From: a bacterium
GTDB taxonomy: Bacteria; Desulfobacterota; Binatia; UBA12015
Assembly (NCBI GenBank): GCA_030430245.1
Contig: JAUIFY010000017.1
Coordinates: 1-39,369 of the forward strand
Direction: 5' to 3'
DNA: 39,369 nucleotides
A program made the translations under genes and the position numbers. The number at the start of each line of letters is the position of its first letter. The stretch's first letter is position 1. Below the pieces are notes generated by a model. That model ran no database searches. It saw only the letters and a list, made by a program, of their open reading frames with translations, and was not told where the DNA came from. This document shows positions 1 through 7,145 of the stretch, one piece after another.

Positions 1-1
1 A

Positions 2-1174
2 CTGTTGTCGGGCCGTACCCTGGCAGCCAGCCAATCCGACAGCCTGGGCGATCGGTTGAGCGGGATCATTTCGGGCGAGACGATTGCCGCCTTTGCGCAT
101 GAAGAGGGCAGGGGCACGGCTGACGCGTCGTCAATTGAGCTCAGCCTGGAGGCCGATGGCGATGCATTTGCCCTTACTGGTGAGAAACGTCTCGTGTTGA
201 ACGGTGCGCAGGCCGATCTGCTGATCGTTTCAGTCCGATTGGCAGGGGAGGATGGGGCAATCGGATTGGCCTTGGTCGATCCCGGTACAGCCGGCGTGTC
301 CATTACGGCTCTGGACACGATCGATGGTCGAAGCGCGGCGCATATCGAATTTGATCGCGTCCGCATCTCTGCGAGCGACCTTCTCGAGGATGTCGACATT
401 GGAGAGATCATCTCGACAGCAATCATCGCGCTGGCGGCAGAAGCGGTCGGGGCGATGGGAGCCTTGCTCAGCCGGACCAGCGAATATGCGGCGACCCGCA
501 AGCAATTCGATGTTCCGATTGGCAGTTTTCAGGCCGTTGCCCATCGTTTGGCGGACATGAAGATTGCTTACACCAAGGCCCGATCAACTTTGCTCTACAC
601 AACCGCGTTGGCCGAATCCGGCCAGGTGACGTCTCTGGTCCGGTATCGGCCGGGCGCCCGCTTCCCCGAGCACGACCACCCGGAGGGCGAGGAGATCCTG
701 GTCCTCGAGGGTACGTTCTCGGACCACGACGGCCACGCGACGGCCGGAGCGCACCTGCTCAACCCCGAGGGCCATCGGCACGCGCCGTACTCCGAGCCGG
801 GATGCCTCCTCCTGGTCAAGCTGCGACAGTACGCCGGCGACGGTCGTCCCTATCGGCGCACGCGGACGAACGACCTGGCGTGGACGGAAGGCGCCGTCGA
901 AGGGGTCGAGGTGAAGACCCTCTTCGCGGACGCGTACTTTCCCGAGACGACCCGTCTCGAGCGCTGGTCGGCGGGTGCCGAGCCGCCCGTGTGGATCGCG
1001 CGGGGCGGCCGCGAGGTGTTCGTGCTCGAGGGCGCGTTCGAAGACGAGGGTGGCCGGTACGGTCCGGGCGCGTGGCTGCGACTTCCCGACGGTGCGCAGG
1101 TCCGGGCGCGATCGCGCGAGGGATGTCTTCTCTACGCGAAGGAGGGCGCCGTGGCGGGTCTCCGCTCGTCGTAG
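2..1174 (+). CDS. Chimeric frame: partial acyl-CoA dehydrogenase joined to truncated ChrR-like double cupin
   Basis: The frame is open at the left edge, so the true start lies outside. The first ~200 residues are the middle of an acyl-CoA dehydrogenase, a flavoenzyme of fatty acid oxidation; the segment ATRKQFDVPIGSFQAVAHR is the family's FAD/dimer-contact signature. Near base 620 the sequence changes abruptly to a ChrR-type cupin. There are two cupin modules, the first with HDHPEGEE and LVLEG and the second with EVFVLEGAF, ending at TAG. The dehydrogenase lacks both its N-terminus and its C-terminal helices, and the cupin lacks its N-terminus. The left ~600 bp also has clearly lower GC and different codon choice from the rest of the window. 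I know of no natural protein with this architecture, so I read it as two genes joined by assembly or recombination rather than a functional fusion. Domain assignment is confident; a single real protein is doubtful. Confidence 0.6.
   Translation: MLSGRTLAASQSDSLGDRLSGIISGETIAAFAHEEGRGTADASSIELSLEADGDAFALTGEKRLVLNGAQADLLIVSVRLAGEDGAIGLALVDPGTAGVSITALDTIDGRSAAHIEFDRVRISASDLLEDVDIGEIISTAIIALAAEAVGAMGALLSRTSEYAATRKQFDVPIGSFQAVAHRLADMKIAYTKARSTLLYTTALAESGQVTSLVRYRPGARFPEHDHPEGEEILVLEGTFSDHDGHATAGAHLLNPEGHRHAPYSEPGCLLLVKLRQYAGDGRPYRRTRTNDLAWTEGAVEGVEVKTLFADAYFPETTRLERWSAGAEPPVWIARGGREVFVLEGAFEDEGGRYGPGAWLRLPDGAQVRARSREGCLLYAKEGAVAGLRSS
600..640. other. Compositional and homology breakpoint (probable chimeric junction)
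   Basis: Left of about base 620 the protein matches acyl-CoA dehydrogenase with moderate GC. Right of it the protein matches a ChrR-like cupin with the high GC of the rest of the window. The reading frame stays open across the point. No inverted repeats, transposase or tRNA remnant is visible at the join, which argues against a simple mobile-element insertion. Confidence 0.6.
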
Positions 1175-1352
1175 GCGTCCCGACGACGAGCTGGGATCGC
1201 CCGCGCGGGCCGCCTCGTCCGAACCAGAAGGGAGAGCGAGTTGAACTCGAGAGACGAATCGACGATTCATGCGGACGAGCTCGTGTCGGGCCGGGAGGTC
1301 GGAAGGCGGAGCGGCGAACGGCTCGTCCGTGCCCCCGAGAAGGAGGTCGACC

Positions 1353-1871
1353 GTGGAGAATGAGAAGAAGACCGAGCCTCGCGCGGAGCGCGTTCGAAGC
1401 CAGCTGAAGGAATCTCGCATCCCGGAGGCGCTCTGGCCGGACGAGTGGGAGGCCAAGAAGAAGCGTCCTCGGGAGATCGCGTTCATCGACGTGAACCTGT
1501 GCTTCCCCTGCGGGAAGTGCCCCGAGTTCTGCCCAGTCGGATGCATCGAGCCTCTGAAGCCCGGCACGTTGCCGGGGCGAGGGGACAACCAGCCGGTTCA
1601 GGTCCGGTTCCAGGAGTGCATCGGATGCTACATCTGCGTCGAGGTCTGTGCCTTGCTCACGGACTACGACGCGATTCGGATGTACGACACCGATCTGGTC
1701 GAGCAGGCCCTGGATACGACGATCTCGCAGAAGAAGCCCGAGACGCCGACGCCGCCCGAGCCCTACGAGGAGCTGTTCTCGGAGGGGGGCGCGTACCGCC
1801 ACGTGGGCAAGGGATCTCGTCTGCTCGAGCGGATGAACAAGGAAGAGCGCAAGCGGCTCGGCTGGAACTGA
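1353..1871 (+). CDS. 2[4Fe-4S] ferredoxin-like protein
   Basis: This 172-residue soluble protein has two cysteine clusters, CFPCGKCPEFCPVGC (about residues 50-64) and CIGCYICVEVC (about 90-100), each able to hold a [4Fe-4S] cluster. The GTG start at 1353 is chosen because AGGAGG lies at 1341-1346 with ideal spacing. A longer in-frame ATG at 1269 would add 28 residues of low-complexity, non-coding-like sequence. No signal peptide or membrane segment is seen, so it is probably a cytoplasmic electron carrier. The ~50-residue N-terminal extension and the acidic, proline-rich tail make it longer than a minimal ferredoxin. It stops 4 bp before the converging lipoprotein gene. Its redox partner cannot be named from this context. 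Confidence 0.85.
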   Translation: MENEKKTEPRAERVRSQLKESRIPEALWPDEWEAKKKRPREIAFIDVNLCFPCGKCPEFCPVGCIEPLKPGTLPGRGDNQPVQVRFQECIGCYICVEVCALLTDYDAIRMYDTDLVEQALDTTISQKKPETPTPPEPYEELFSEGGAYRHVGKGSRLLERMNKEERKRLGWN

Positions 1872-1875
1872 CGGC

Positions 1876-3435
1876 TCAGTCCAGACAGCTGCACGGAGAG
1901 ACGTCGTTCGCGTCGCACCACGCCGCACAGGTCTCGACGGCGAGGAAGTACATGTAGTCCGTGTTGATCTCGAGGTCCGAGTCCGTCTGGAGGTCGGCCT
2001 TCGCGTGGCAGGCCGTGCAGTTCGATCGCTCGTAGGATTCCATCGACGTGTTGCCCAGCCAGGGGCGGGTGGAGACCGCGTCCCCATCGTCGGGGTCGGC
2101 CGAGATGCCGATTTGCGGACGCTGCTTCGTGCGACCTTCGGTCGTCGAGGTCTCCGCGACGACGTTCTGGCACGTCGTGGGCTCCGAATCGAAGACGTAG
2201 TTCTGCGTGGAGACGAGCTCGTACTGACTCCAGACCGACCCGTCGCCGAGCGTCGCCTGGCACACCGCGTTCCAACGGGCCGCATCGGGATAGTTGTCGG
2301 CGACCGGAACCTGCGTGCAGAGTTGGGAAAGGCCCTGCGTCGGGTTGGGCGCGAGGTCCAGGCACCAGCCGTCGTCCGTGCTCGTGGTGCCCGGGACGAG
2401 ACAGCTCCCCTCGGGCGCGTTCGACTGCGGTGTCGCGTTGCACGTGGCGCACCGGTCGCCGTCGCAGAGACGCGGGGCGAAGTTGTAGTCCTGCGTTCGG
2501 TTGGACGGGCACGCCGTGTTTACGACGGCCTCCTGCTGCCCGGTCGGCGGGAGGCCGGCGCAATCCGGAGCGTTGCGGACGTGCTCGAAGGTCGACCAGA
2601 GCCAGGTGGGCTGCTTCACGGTCTTGTGACCGATGTGCATGCCCACGAGCGACATCGTGCGGAGGTCGCACGTCGCCTCGCCGTTGCTCGTCCGGTACTC
2701 GGGATCGTAGACGAGGACCTGTTCCTGGTGGTACCGCGCGTCCGCGAGCGCGCCGTCCATCCACGCGTGCTTCACGACGAGCGCCCCCATGCCGGGGTTC
2801 GCGGGATCTCCGCCCGTGTAGTCGGCGACGCCGCACGGCAAGAGTAGGTTCGACGTTTGCGCGGTCAGGGTCGACCAATCGTAGAGCCGGTTCTCGACGA
2901 TGTGGCGGTAGGTCGCCGGGGCCACGAGGATCTCGTAGCGCAGGAAGCGGCCGTTCGCGTCGAGAACGGGGCTGTTGCTGAGTCCACCGGTCTCGGCCTC
3001 GAGGAAGCTGTCGTCGGCTTTGTCGATGCCGGACAGGACGCGGTAGCGCTCGAAGCCCGGGATGTCGCGGCACTCGTCCGGATAGTGTCGACTGCCCGGG
3101 TTCTGGCAGTCTCCGTCGGGGCAGATGCAGCCGTCGGGACTCAGGTTGCACTCGATCAGATCGACCGTCGAGGACCACGCGCTCACCTGGGTCGGGTTGT
3201 CGCCGTCGAGAGAGACTCGGCCGCCCACCTCGGGCGCGTTCAGCGCGAGGAACGAACGCCAGGAGTACTCGTCGAAGGTGCTCTGGGTCGCGTTCGAGAG
3301 CGCCACGGGGATGTCGGCGGGAAGGTCGTACTCGACGCCGCACTCCTCCTCGGTCACGTTCGTGTCGCTGCAGGCGCTCCAGACCAGCGCGCAGAGCACG
3401 AGCATCGGTCGGCGAAGCTTCTTCGGGTCGAACAT
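1876..3435 (-). CDS. Large Cys-rich lipoprotein with one c-type haem motif
   Basis: This is a 519-residue exported protein. The N-terminus is basic and then hydrophobic (RRPMLVLCALVWSAC), with a Cys at about residue 22 that could be lipidated, although the lipobox is poor. The body contains WRSFLALNAPE and TWLWSTFEHVRNAP, segments I associate with uncharacterised bacterial proteins annotated as cytochrome c family. A single CTACH haem-binding motif lies near the C-terminus, after a long domain with many cysteines that could form disulfides. The reaction is unknown. A purine-rich AAAGAGAG stretch precedes the ATG. It could be co-transcribed with the methyltransferase gene upstream (124-bp gap) but an own promoter is equally possible. 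The gene call is sure; the function is not. Confidence 0.8.
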   Translation of the reverse strand: MFDPKKLRRPMLVLCALVWSACSDTNVTEEECGVEYDLPADIPVALSNATQSTFDEYSWRSFLALNAPEVGGRVSLDGDNPTQVSAWSSTVDLIECNLSPDGCICPDGDCQNPGSRHYPDECRDIPGFERYRVLSGIDKADDSFLEAETGGLSNSPVLDANGRFLRYEILVAPATYRHIVENRLYDWSTLTAQTSNLLLPCGVADYTGGDPANPGMGALVVKHAWMDGALADARYHQEQVLVYDPEYRTSNGEATCDLRTMSLVGMHIGHKTVKQPTWLWSTFEHVRNAPDCAGLPPTGQQEAVVNTACPSNRTQDYNFAPRLCDGDRCATCNATPQSNAPEGSCLVPGTTSTDDGWCLDLAPNPTQGLSQLCTQVPVADNYPDAARWNAVCQATLGDGSVWSQYELVSTQNYVFDSEPTTCQNVVAETSTTEGRTKQRPQIGISADPDDGDAVSTRPWLGNTSMESYERSNCTACHAKADLQTDSDLEINTDYMYFLAVETCAAWCDANDVSPCSCLD

Positions 3436-3453
3436 GGATCTCTCTCTTTCGCT

Positions 3454-3479
3454 CGGCGCCGGGTCGTCTCCGGGCGCCG
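3454..3479. repeat. 7-bp inverted repeat upstream of the lipoprotein gene
   Basis: CGGCGCC at 3454-3460 and GGCGCCG at 3473-3479 form perfect 7-bp arms around a 12-base loop. The repeat lies 19 bp upstream of the minus-strand lipoprotein start. It could be an operator or a leader hairpin. In DNA this GC-rich a chance origin is also plausible. Confidence 0.25.
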
Positions 3480-3559
3480 CTGGGTCCGAGAGATCATCGT
3501 CCGGACGAATCGCTGCGATTAGCCGCCGTCCCGTCGCCGGGGGATGCCCGCGCGGCGGC

Positions 3560-4300
3560 TCACCGCGTCGCGACGATGCCGATGCCGATGCAGTTCTCGC
3601 GGAAGTCGGCCCAGTAGGCGGCGCCGTGGGTGGCCACGTCGTCGCTCGATGGGCTCGCGGCGCGCCACTCGATCCCGGAGAAGCCCGCGTCCGTCAGCGC
3701 GGCCTCGTACTGCTGGGTCGTGAAGCGCCGCACGTCGACCGCGACCGGAGGGTCGAGCGTGAACTCTCCATGGCAGACGACGTGATCGTCCTCCGGTGAC
3801 TCGCCGACGATCCGCACGCCGTACTTGTCGCTCTCGGACGTTCGGTAGTCGAACGCCGGGTTGATCGTGAAGGCGACGAATCGTCCACCGGACTCGAGGT
3901 TCTCCCAGGCGCCTCGCGCCATCGCGCGGAGCTGCTCGCACGATTCCGCGTAGTTCAGGAGCCACACCGCCGTCACGAGATCGAACGCGCCGAGTCGACC
4001 CAGGTGCTCTCCGTCTCCGACACGATAGCTCGCTCCGATCGGCCGGTCCGCTTCGATCCGTCTCGCGACCCGGACCATCTCTTCGGACAGATCGACGCCC
4101 AGGACCGAAGTCGCGCCCTTCTCGAGGAAGAGCCTCGTGTAGAAGCCGGTGCCGCACGCGAGGTCGAGGACGCGTGCTCCCGTGAGATCGCCCGCCATCT
4201 GCAGGATCGAATGGCGCTCGGCCTGCTTCAGCGTCGCGGCGCTCGCGTACTCCTCGTAGCGATCGCCGATCGCGTCGTAGGCGGGTTCGGTCGGCTTCAC
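3560..4300 (-). CDS. Class I SAM-dependent methyltransferase
   Basis: This is a 246-residue cytoplasmic protein with a complete Rossmann methyltransferase fold. The N-terminal segment YDAIGDRYEEY is followed by motif I VLDLACGTGFYTR (SAM binding, about residues 45-57), motif II LGVDLSEEMV, and FDLVTAVWLLNYA as motif IV. The GTG start at 4300 is preceded by GGAGGAG at good spacing. The opening YDxIGxxYxxYA pattern resembles small-molecule methyltransferases of the ToxA-like group. The substrate is unknown. It lies 137 bp downstream of the carotenoid oxygenase on the same strand. ArsS genes often neighbour an arsenic methyltransferase, but I do not see a convincing ArsM cysteine pattern here, so a role in arsenic chemistry is not claimed. 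Confidence 0.85.
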   Translation of the reverse strand: MKPTEPAYDAIGDRYEEYASAATLKQAERHSILQMAGDLTGARVLDLACGTGFYTRLFLEKGATSVLGVDLSEEMVRVARRIEADRPIGASYRVGDGEHLGRLGAFDLVTAVWLLNYAESCEQLRAMARGAWENLESGGRFVAFTINPAFDYRTSESDKYGVRIVGESPEDDHVVCHGEFTLDPPVAVDVRRFTTQQYEAALTDAGFSGIEWRAASPSSDDVATHGAAYWADFRENCIGIGIVATR

Positions 4301-4437
4301 GGACTCTCCTCCGATCTTCTTCGTGGCTCGTTGCGAATCGCCGCGCCGCGCGGCCGCCGGAGGGGGAGCGGCGTGGGCGAGCGCGACGTGGACGCGGGGC
4401 GTGCGGCGCGGCGTGGCGCGCCGACGCGTCCCGGCGT

Positions 4438-5772
4438 CTACCCCTGGATCCAGCTTCCGTGGAACCCGAACGGCACGCGGGTGGGGAGGTGGATGCGCGC
4501 GACGGGCGCGGCTGCGGGGTTCGCCCCGTCGAGGATCACCAGCTCGCTCGTGTTGCTGGGCTTGTCCCAGACGAAGCCGAGTGCCCAGCCTTCGTCCTCC
4601 CCGGCCGCGGCAGACGCCTCGACGAACGCGAATTCGCCGGGGTGTCGGTCCTCGCCGAAGTCGTGGACGATCCTTCCGCCTTTCTCGAGATCGTACCGCA
4701 CGATGGTCCCCGCGATCGCCTCGTTCGCACCCTCGCTCCGAGGGCCGACGGCCCAGGCGTAGCGATATGGAAGACCGACGACGCGGTCGTCGACCCGCGG
4801 GAAGCCGTGCGACACGTCGTCGAGCTGCTCCTCCTTCGCCTCGCCCGTCTCGAGGTCGAACGTCCAGCGGTAGAGGTACGACGGCGCGAAGTCGTCCATC
4901 GAGTCGCGCCACATGTACGCGTGGCGCCCGACGTCGGCGACGATCTTGGAGCCGTCGTCGAAGGCATTCGCCGCATGGAAGACGTAGCAGGGGTCGATCT
5001 CGAACCACCGGACCTCGGCGCTCGTCCCGAACCGCGGCACCACGCCGATGCGCGCGCCGTAGCTCTCGTCCCAGTAGATCGGCACGCCGCCGCTCATCGC
5101 CTTCTCGATGTCGAAGACGACCGGCAGGTCCATGAACACCGCGTGGGTTCGGGTGAGGATGAAATCGTGCATCATCGTCCCGCCGGGTACTTCGATCTCG
5201 GCGCTGTGCGCGAGGTCTCCCTGCGCGTCGAGGACGTGGTAGGTGACGAACGGCTTCACCGGGCTGTAGCCGAAGAAGTGGAGCTCGTTCGTCGCCGGGC
5301 AGAGCTTCGGGTGCGCGGTGAAAGGAGACGTGAGCCGCCCGCCGTAGTCCTGGCAGCGGAGCGTCTCGAGCTCCGGACCGACCTCGTAGGGGAAGTGACC
5401 TTCCTCGAGCGCGAGGATCTTCCCGGCGTGCGGGATCACGTGAGTGTTGGCCGCGCTGGCCTCGGGATCCATCATCGTCTCGGGCGCGGCCGCACCGTAG
5501 TCGTTCAGGAACTTCTTCGTGCGCACCCAGCGGTTGCGGTACCACTTGGCCTCGCCGCCCTCGATGCGGACGCCGTGGATCATCCCGTCGCCGAAGAACC
5601 AGTGCGGCGACGACCCGCTCTTCGGGTTCGAGCCGTTGCGCATGTACGTCCCGGTGAGCTCGGGAGGGATCGTGCCCGTCACCTCGAGATCGGTGACGGT
5701 GAGCTCCTCCAGGACGGGGGCGAAGTTGCCCTTCAGATGAAACGGGAGATCCTCGACGGCGGCATCCGGCAT
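4438..5772 (-). CDS. Carotenoid oxygenase (RPE65/CCD family)
   Basis: This is a 444-residue homologue of carotenoid cleavage dioxygenases, seven-bladed beta-propeller enzymes that split polyene or stilbenoid double bonds using Fe(II) held by four histidines. Family hallmarks are GTYMRNGSNP and HWFFGDGMIHG near the N-terminus, the histidine-bearing blade segments TAHPK and TMMHDFILT, DRHPGEFAFVE, and the C-terminal PFGFHGSW that supplies the last iron ligand. Length is normal and there is no signal peptide. The ATG at 5772 is used; no strong Shine-Dalgarno sequence is visible, and the gene starts 32 bp after arsS ends, which suggests co-transcription. The substrate (carotenoid, apocarotenoid or lignostilbene-type) cannot be told, and no carotenoid synthesis gene lies in the window. 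Confidence 0.92.
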   Translation of the reverse strand: MPDAAVEDLPFHLKGNFAPVLEELTVTDLEVTGTIPPELTGTYMRNGSNPKSGSSPHWFFGDGMIHGVRIEGGEAKWYRNRWVRTKKFLNDYGAAAPETMMDPEASAANTHVIPHAGKILALEEGHFPYEVGPELETLRCQDYGGRLTSPFTAHPKLCPATNELHFFGYSPVKPFVTYHVLDAQGDLAHSAEIEVPGGTMMHDFILTRTHAVFMDLPVVFDIEKAMSGGVPIYWDESYGARIGVVPRFGTSAEVRWFEIDPCYVFHAANAFDDGSKIVADVGRHAYMWRDSMDDFAPSYLYRWTFDLETGEAKEEQLDDVSHGFPRVDDRVVGLPYRYAWAVGPRSEGANEAIAGTIVRYDLEKGGRIVHDFGEDRHPGEFAFVEASAAAGEDEGWALGFVWDKPSNTSELVILDGANPAAAPVARIHLPTRVPFGFHGSWIQG

Positions 5773-5804
5773 GAGGATCTTGAAACTTCGATCGGGGTGT
5801 CGAG

Positions 5805-6800
5805 TCAACTGGGCCGGACCGGGCTCGACCGGATGGCCCCGGAGCAGCTCGAGCCAGCCCCGGCGGTGCACGCGAAGCAATGCGGAGCCGTCCGGACCGG
5901 CGCGCCGCGGAGTGCGTCCAGATCGTCGAGGTCCCATACCGTCCGCCCCCCGGCTCCGAGCGGTAGCGCCTCCATCTGGTTGAAGTCGCAGTCGTGCACC
6001 GAGCCGTCCCAGGCGACGCTGACGAGCGACCGGCACATCAGGTCCGGGACGGTCGCAGGATTGAAGGCGTGGGCGAGAAGCTGCGCGTACGCCTCGCGCC
6101 GGCCGGACCGGTCGAGCCACGATGCGAACCGCCGGATGGGGACGTTGGCGATCGTGAGCAGCCCGTCGAAGCGGACGCCGAACCGCTCGAGGAGCTCCCG
6201 GCGGTACTCGTCCTCGAGGCTCGCCTGTGGCGGCGGCAGGAACGCCCCCACCGGGTTGTAGACGAGGTCGAGCCGCAGCGGGCCTCGTCCGTAGCCGAGC
6301 TCGTTCAGGAGCTGCAGCGCGTGGATGCTCCCGTCGAACGCGCCGGCCCCGCGCTGCGCGTCGACGTTGTCCTCGCCGTAGCACGGCAGGCTCGCGACGA
6401 CGTGGACGCCGTGGTCCGCGAGGAACCGGCCGAGATCCTCCTGTCCCGGCTCGAGGAGAACGGTCAGGTTGCAGCGATCGATCACGTGTCGGCGCAGGCG
6501 ACGGGCTTCCCGGACGAGCCATCGGAAGCTCGGATTCAGCTCCGGCGCGCCGCCGGTCACGTCGAGCGTGGCGATCCCGGGATTGATCTCGAGGAGCTCG
6601 ACCACGCGTTCGGCGACGCGCCTCGGCATGATCTCCGTCCGCTTCGGCCCGGCGTCCACGTGGCAGTGCTGGCAGGCCATGTTGCACCGCTTGCCGACGT
6701 TCAGCTGGAGGGTGCGTGGCGTGGTCCGGACGAGACCCCCGGGCTCGGATCGGCGGACGTGTGCGTCGAAGGAGCCCGCCCCCTCCGATCTCGATTCCAT
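5805..6800 (-). CDS. arsS: Radical SAM protein ArsS (arsenosugar biosynthesis type)
   Basis: This is a 331-residue radical SAM enzyme. The cluster motif CNMACQHC (CX3CX2C) lies at about residues 39-46, inside the typical opening LQLNVGKRCNMACQHCHVD, followed by the glycine-rich TGGAPEL segment that contacts SAM. The C-terminus carries the family-specific CFACTAGAGSSCSGA, and MCRSLVSVAWDGSVHDCDFNQ adds further conserved cysteines. These features are diagnostic of the ArsS family (also labelled selenosugar-associated radical SAM). Characterised ArsS transfers a 5'-deoxyadenosyl group to dimethylarsenic on the way to arsenosugars. No arsM or ars-operon regulator is present here. It is the first gene of a minus-strand run leading into the carotenoid oxygenase, and its promoter should lie in the 6801-7145 divergent region. 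Confidence 0.92.
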   Translation of the reverse strand: MESRSEGAGSFDAHVRRSEPGGLVRTTPRTLQLNVGKRCNMACQHCHVDAGPKRTEIMPRRVAERVVELLEINPGIATLDVTGGAPELNPSFRWLVREARRLRRHVIDRCNLTVLLEPGQEDLGRFLADHGVHVVASLPCYGEDNVDAQRGAGAFDGSIHALQLLNELGYGRGPLRLDLVYNPVGAFLPPPQASLEDEYRRELLERFGVRFDGLLTIANVPIRRFASWLDRSGRREAYAQLLAHAFNPATVPDLMCRSLVSVAWDGSVHDCDFNQMEALPLGAGGRTVWDLDDLDALRGAPVRTAPHCFACTAGAGSSCSGAIRSSPVRPS

Positions 6801-6848
6801 ACCCGGATGGTACGCGGTCCGGGGCCAAATGCTACGCGCGCGGGTCTC

Positions 6849-6871
6849 GCGTCCGGCCCCGGGGCGGACGC
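6849..6871. repeat. Perfect 7-bp hairpin in the arsS upstream region
   Basis: GCGTCCG at 6849-6855 pairs with CGGACGC at 6865-6871 around a nine-base interval that itself contains CCCC/GGGG. On the minus strand this begins about 50 nt upstream of the arsS ATG, so it could sit in its leader RNA. Confidence 0.35.
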
Positions 6872-6874
6872 TCT

Positions 6875-6900
6875 CGGGCCGCCGGCGCCGAGCCGGCCCG
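6875..6900. repeat. Second perfect 7-bp hairpin next to the first
   Basis: CGGGCCG at 6875-6881 pairs with CGGCCCG at 6894-6900, only three bases after the preceding hairpin. Two adjacent perfect stems suggest an RNA or operator structure, though GC bias lowers the weight of the observation. Confidence 0.35.
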
Positions 6901-7145
6901 CAACGGCGTGCCTATAGGTTCTCGGCCAGCAGCCGACAAGGAGAGACGTGTTCGTGTCGAGCATGTGCTCCAGGCGCCGCACTCCTCCGTCGCCCCTCCT
7001 GGGGGCGACTCCCGAGGCGCACGTTCCAGACCGCGGAACCACGGGGCGGGCGGACGCGCCGCCGGCTCACGACTCCGCACGGCTCGATCGACGCGACCGG
7101 TCTCGTCGACCCGTCGAACGATCCCACACGACAGGAAGGGAAGAA

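Larger units (their letters stand above)
6801..7145. promoter_or_regulatory. 345-bp divergent intergenic region between arsS and the secreted protein gene
   Basis: No gene is supported here. The region must carry the promoters for the minus-strand arsS run and the plus-strand secreted protein. It holds two strong hairpins (6849-6871 and 6875-6900) and the 8-bp palindrome CCTATAGG at 6911-6918. An AAGGAGAG followed by GTG at 6948 is in frame with the secreted protein. That extension would place 66 arginine- and proline-rich residues before an otherwise good signal peptide, so I reject it as the start. Confidence 0.5.

Noticed and set aside
3560..4300. Methyltransferase near arsS as ArsM.
   Set aside because: It is short, with a ToxA-like opening, and I see no convincing conserved arsenic-binding cysteine arrangement.
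6948..7145. Earlier GTG start with AAGGAGAG for the secreted protein.
   Set aside because: It would put 66 Arg/Pro-rich residues before a standard signal peptide, and ATG 7146 has its own good ribosome binding site.
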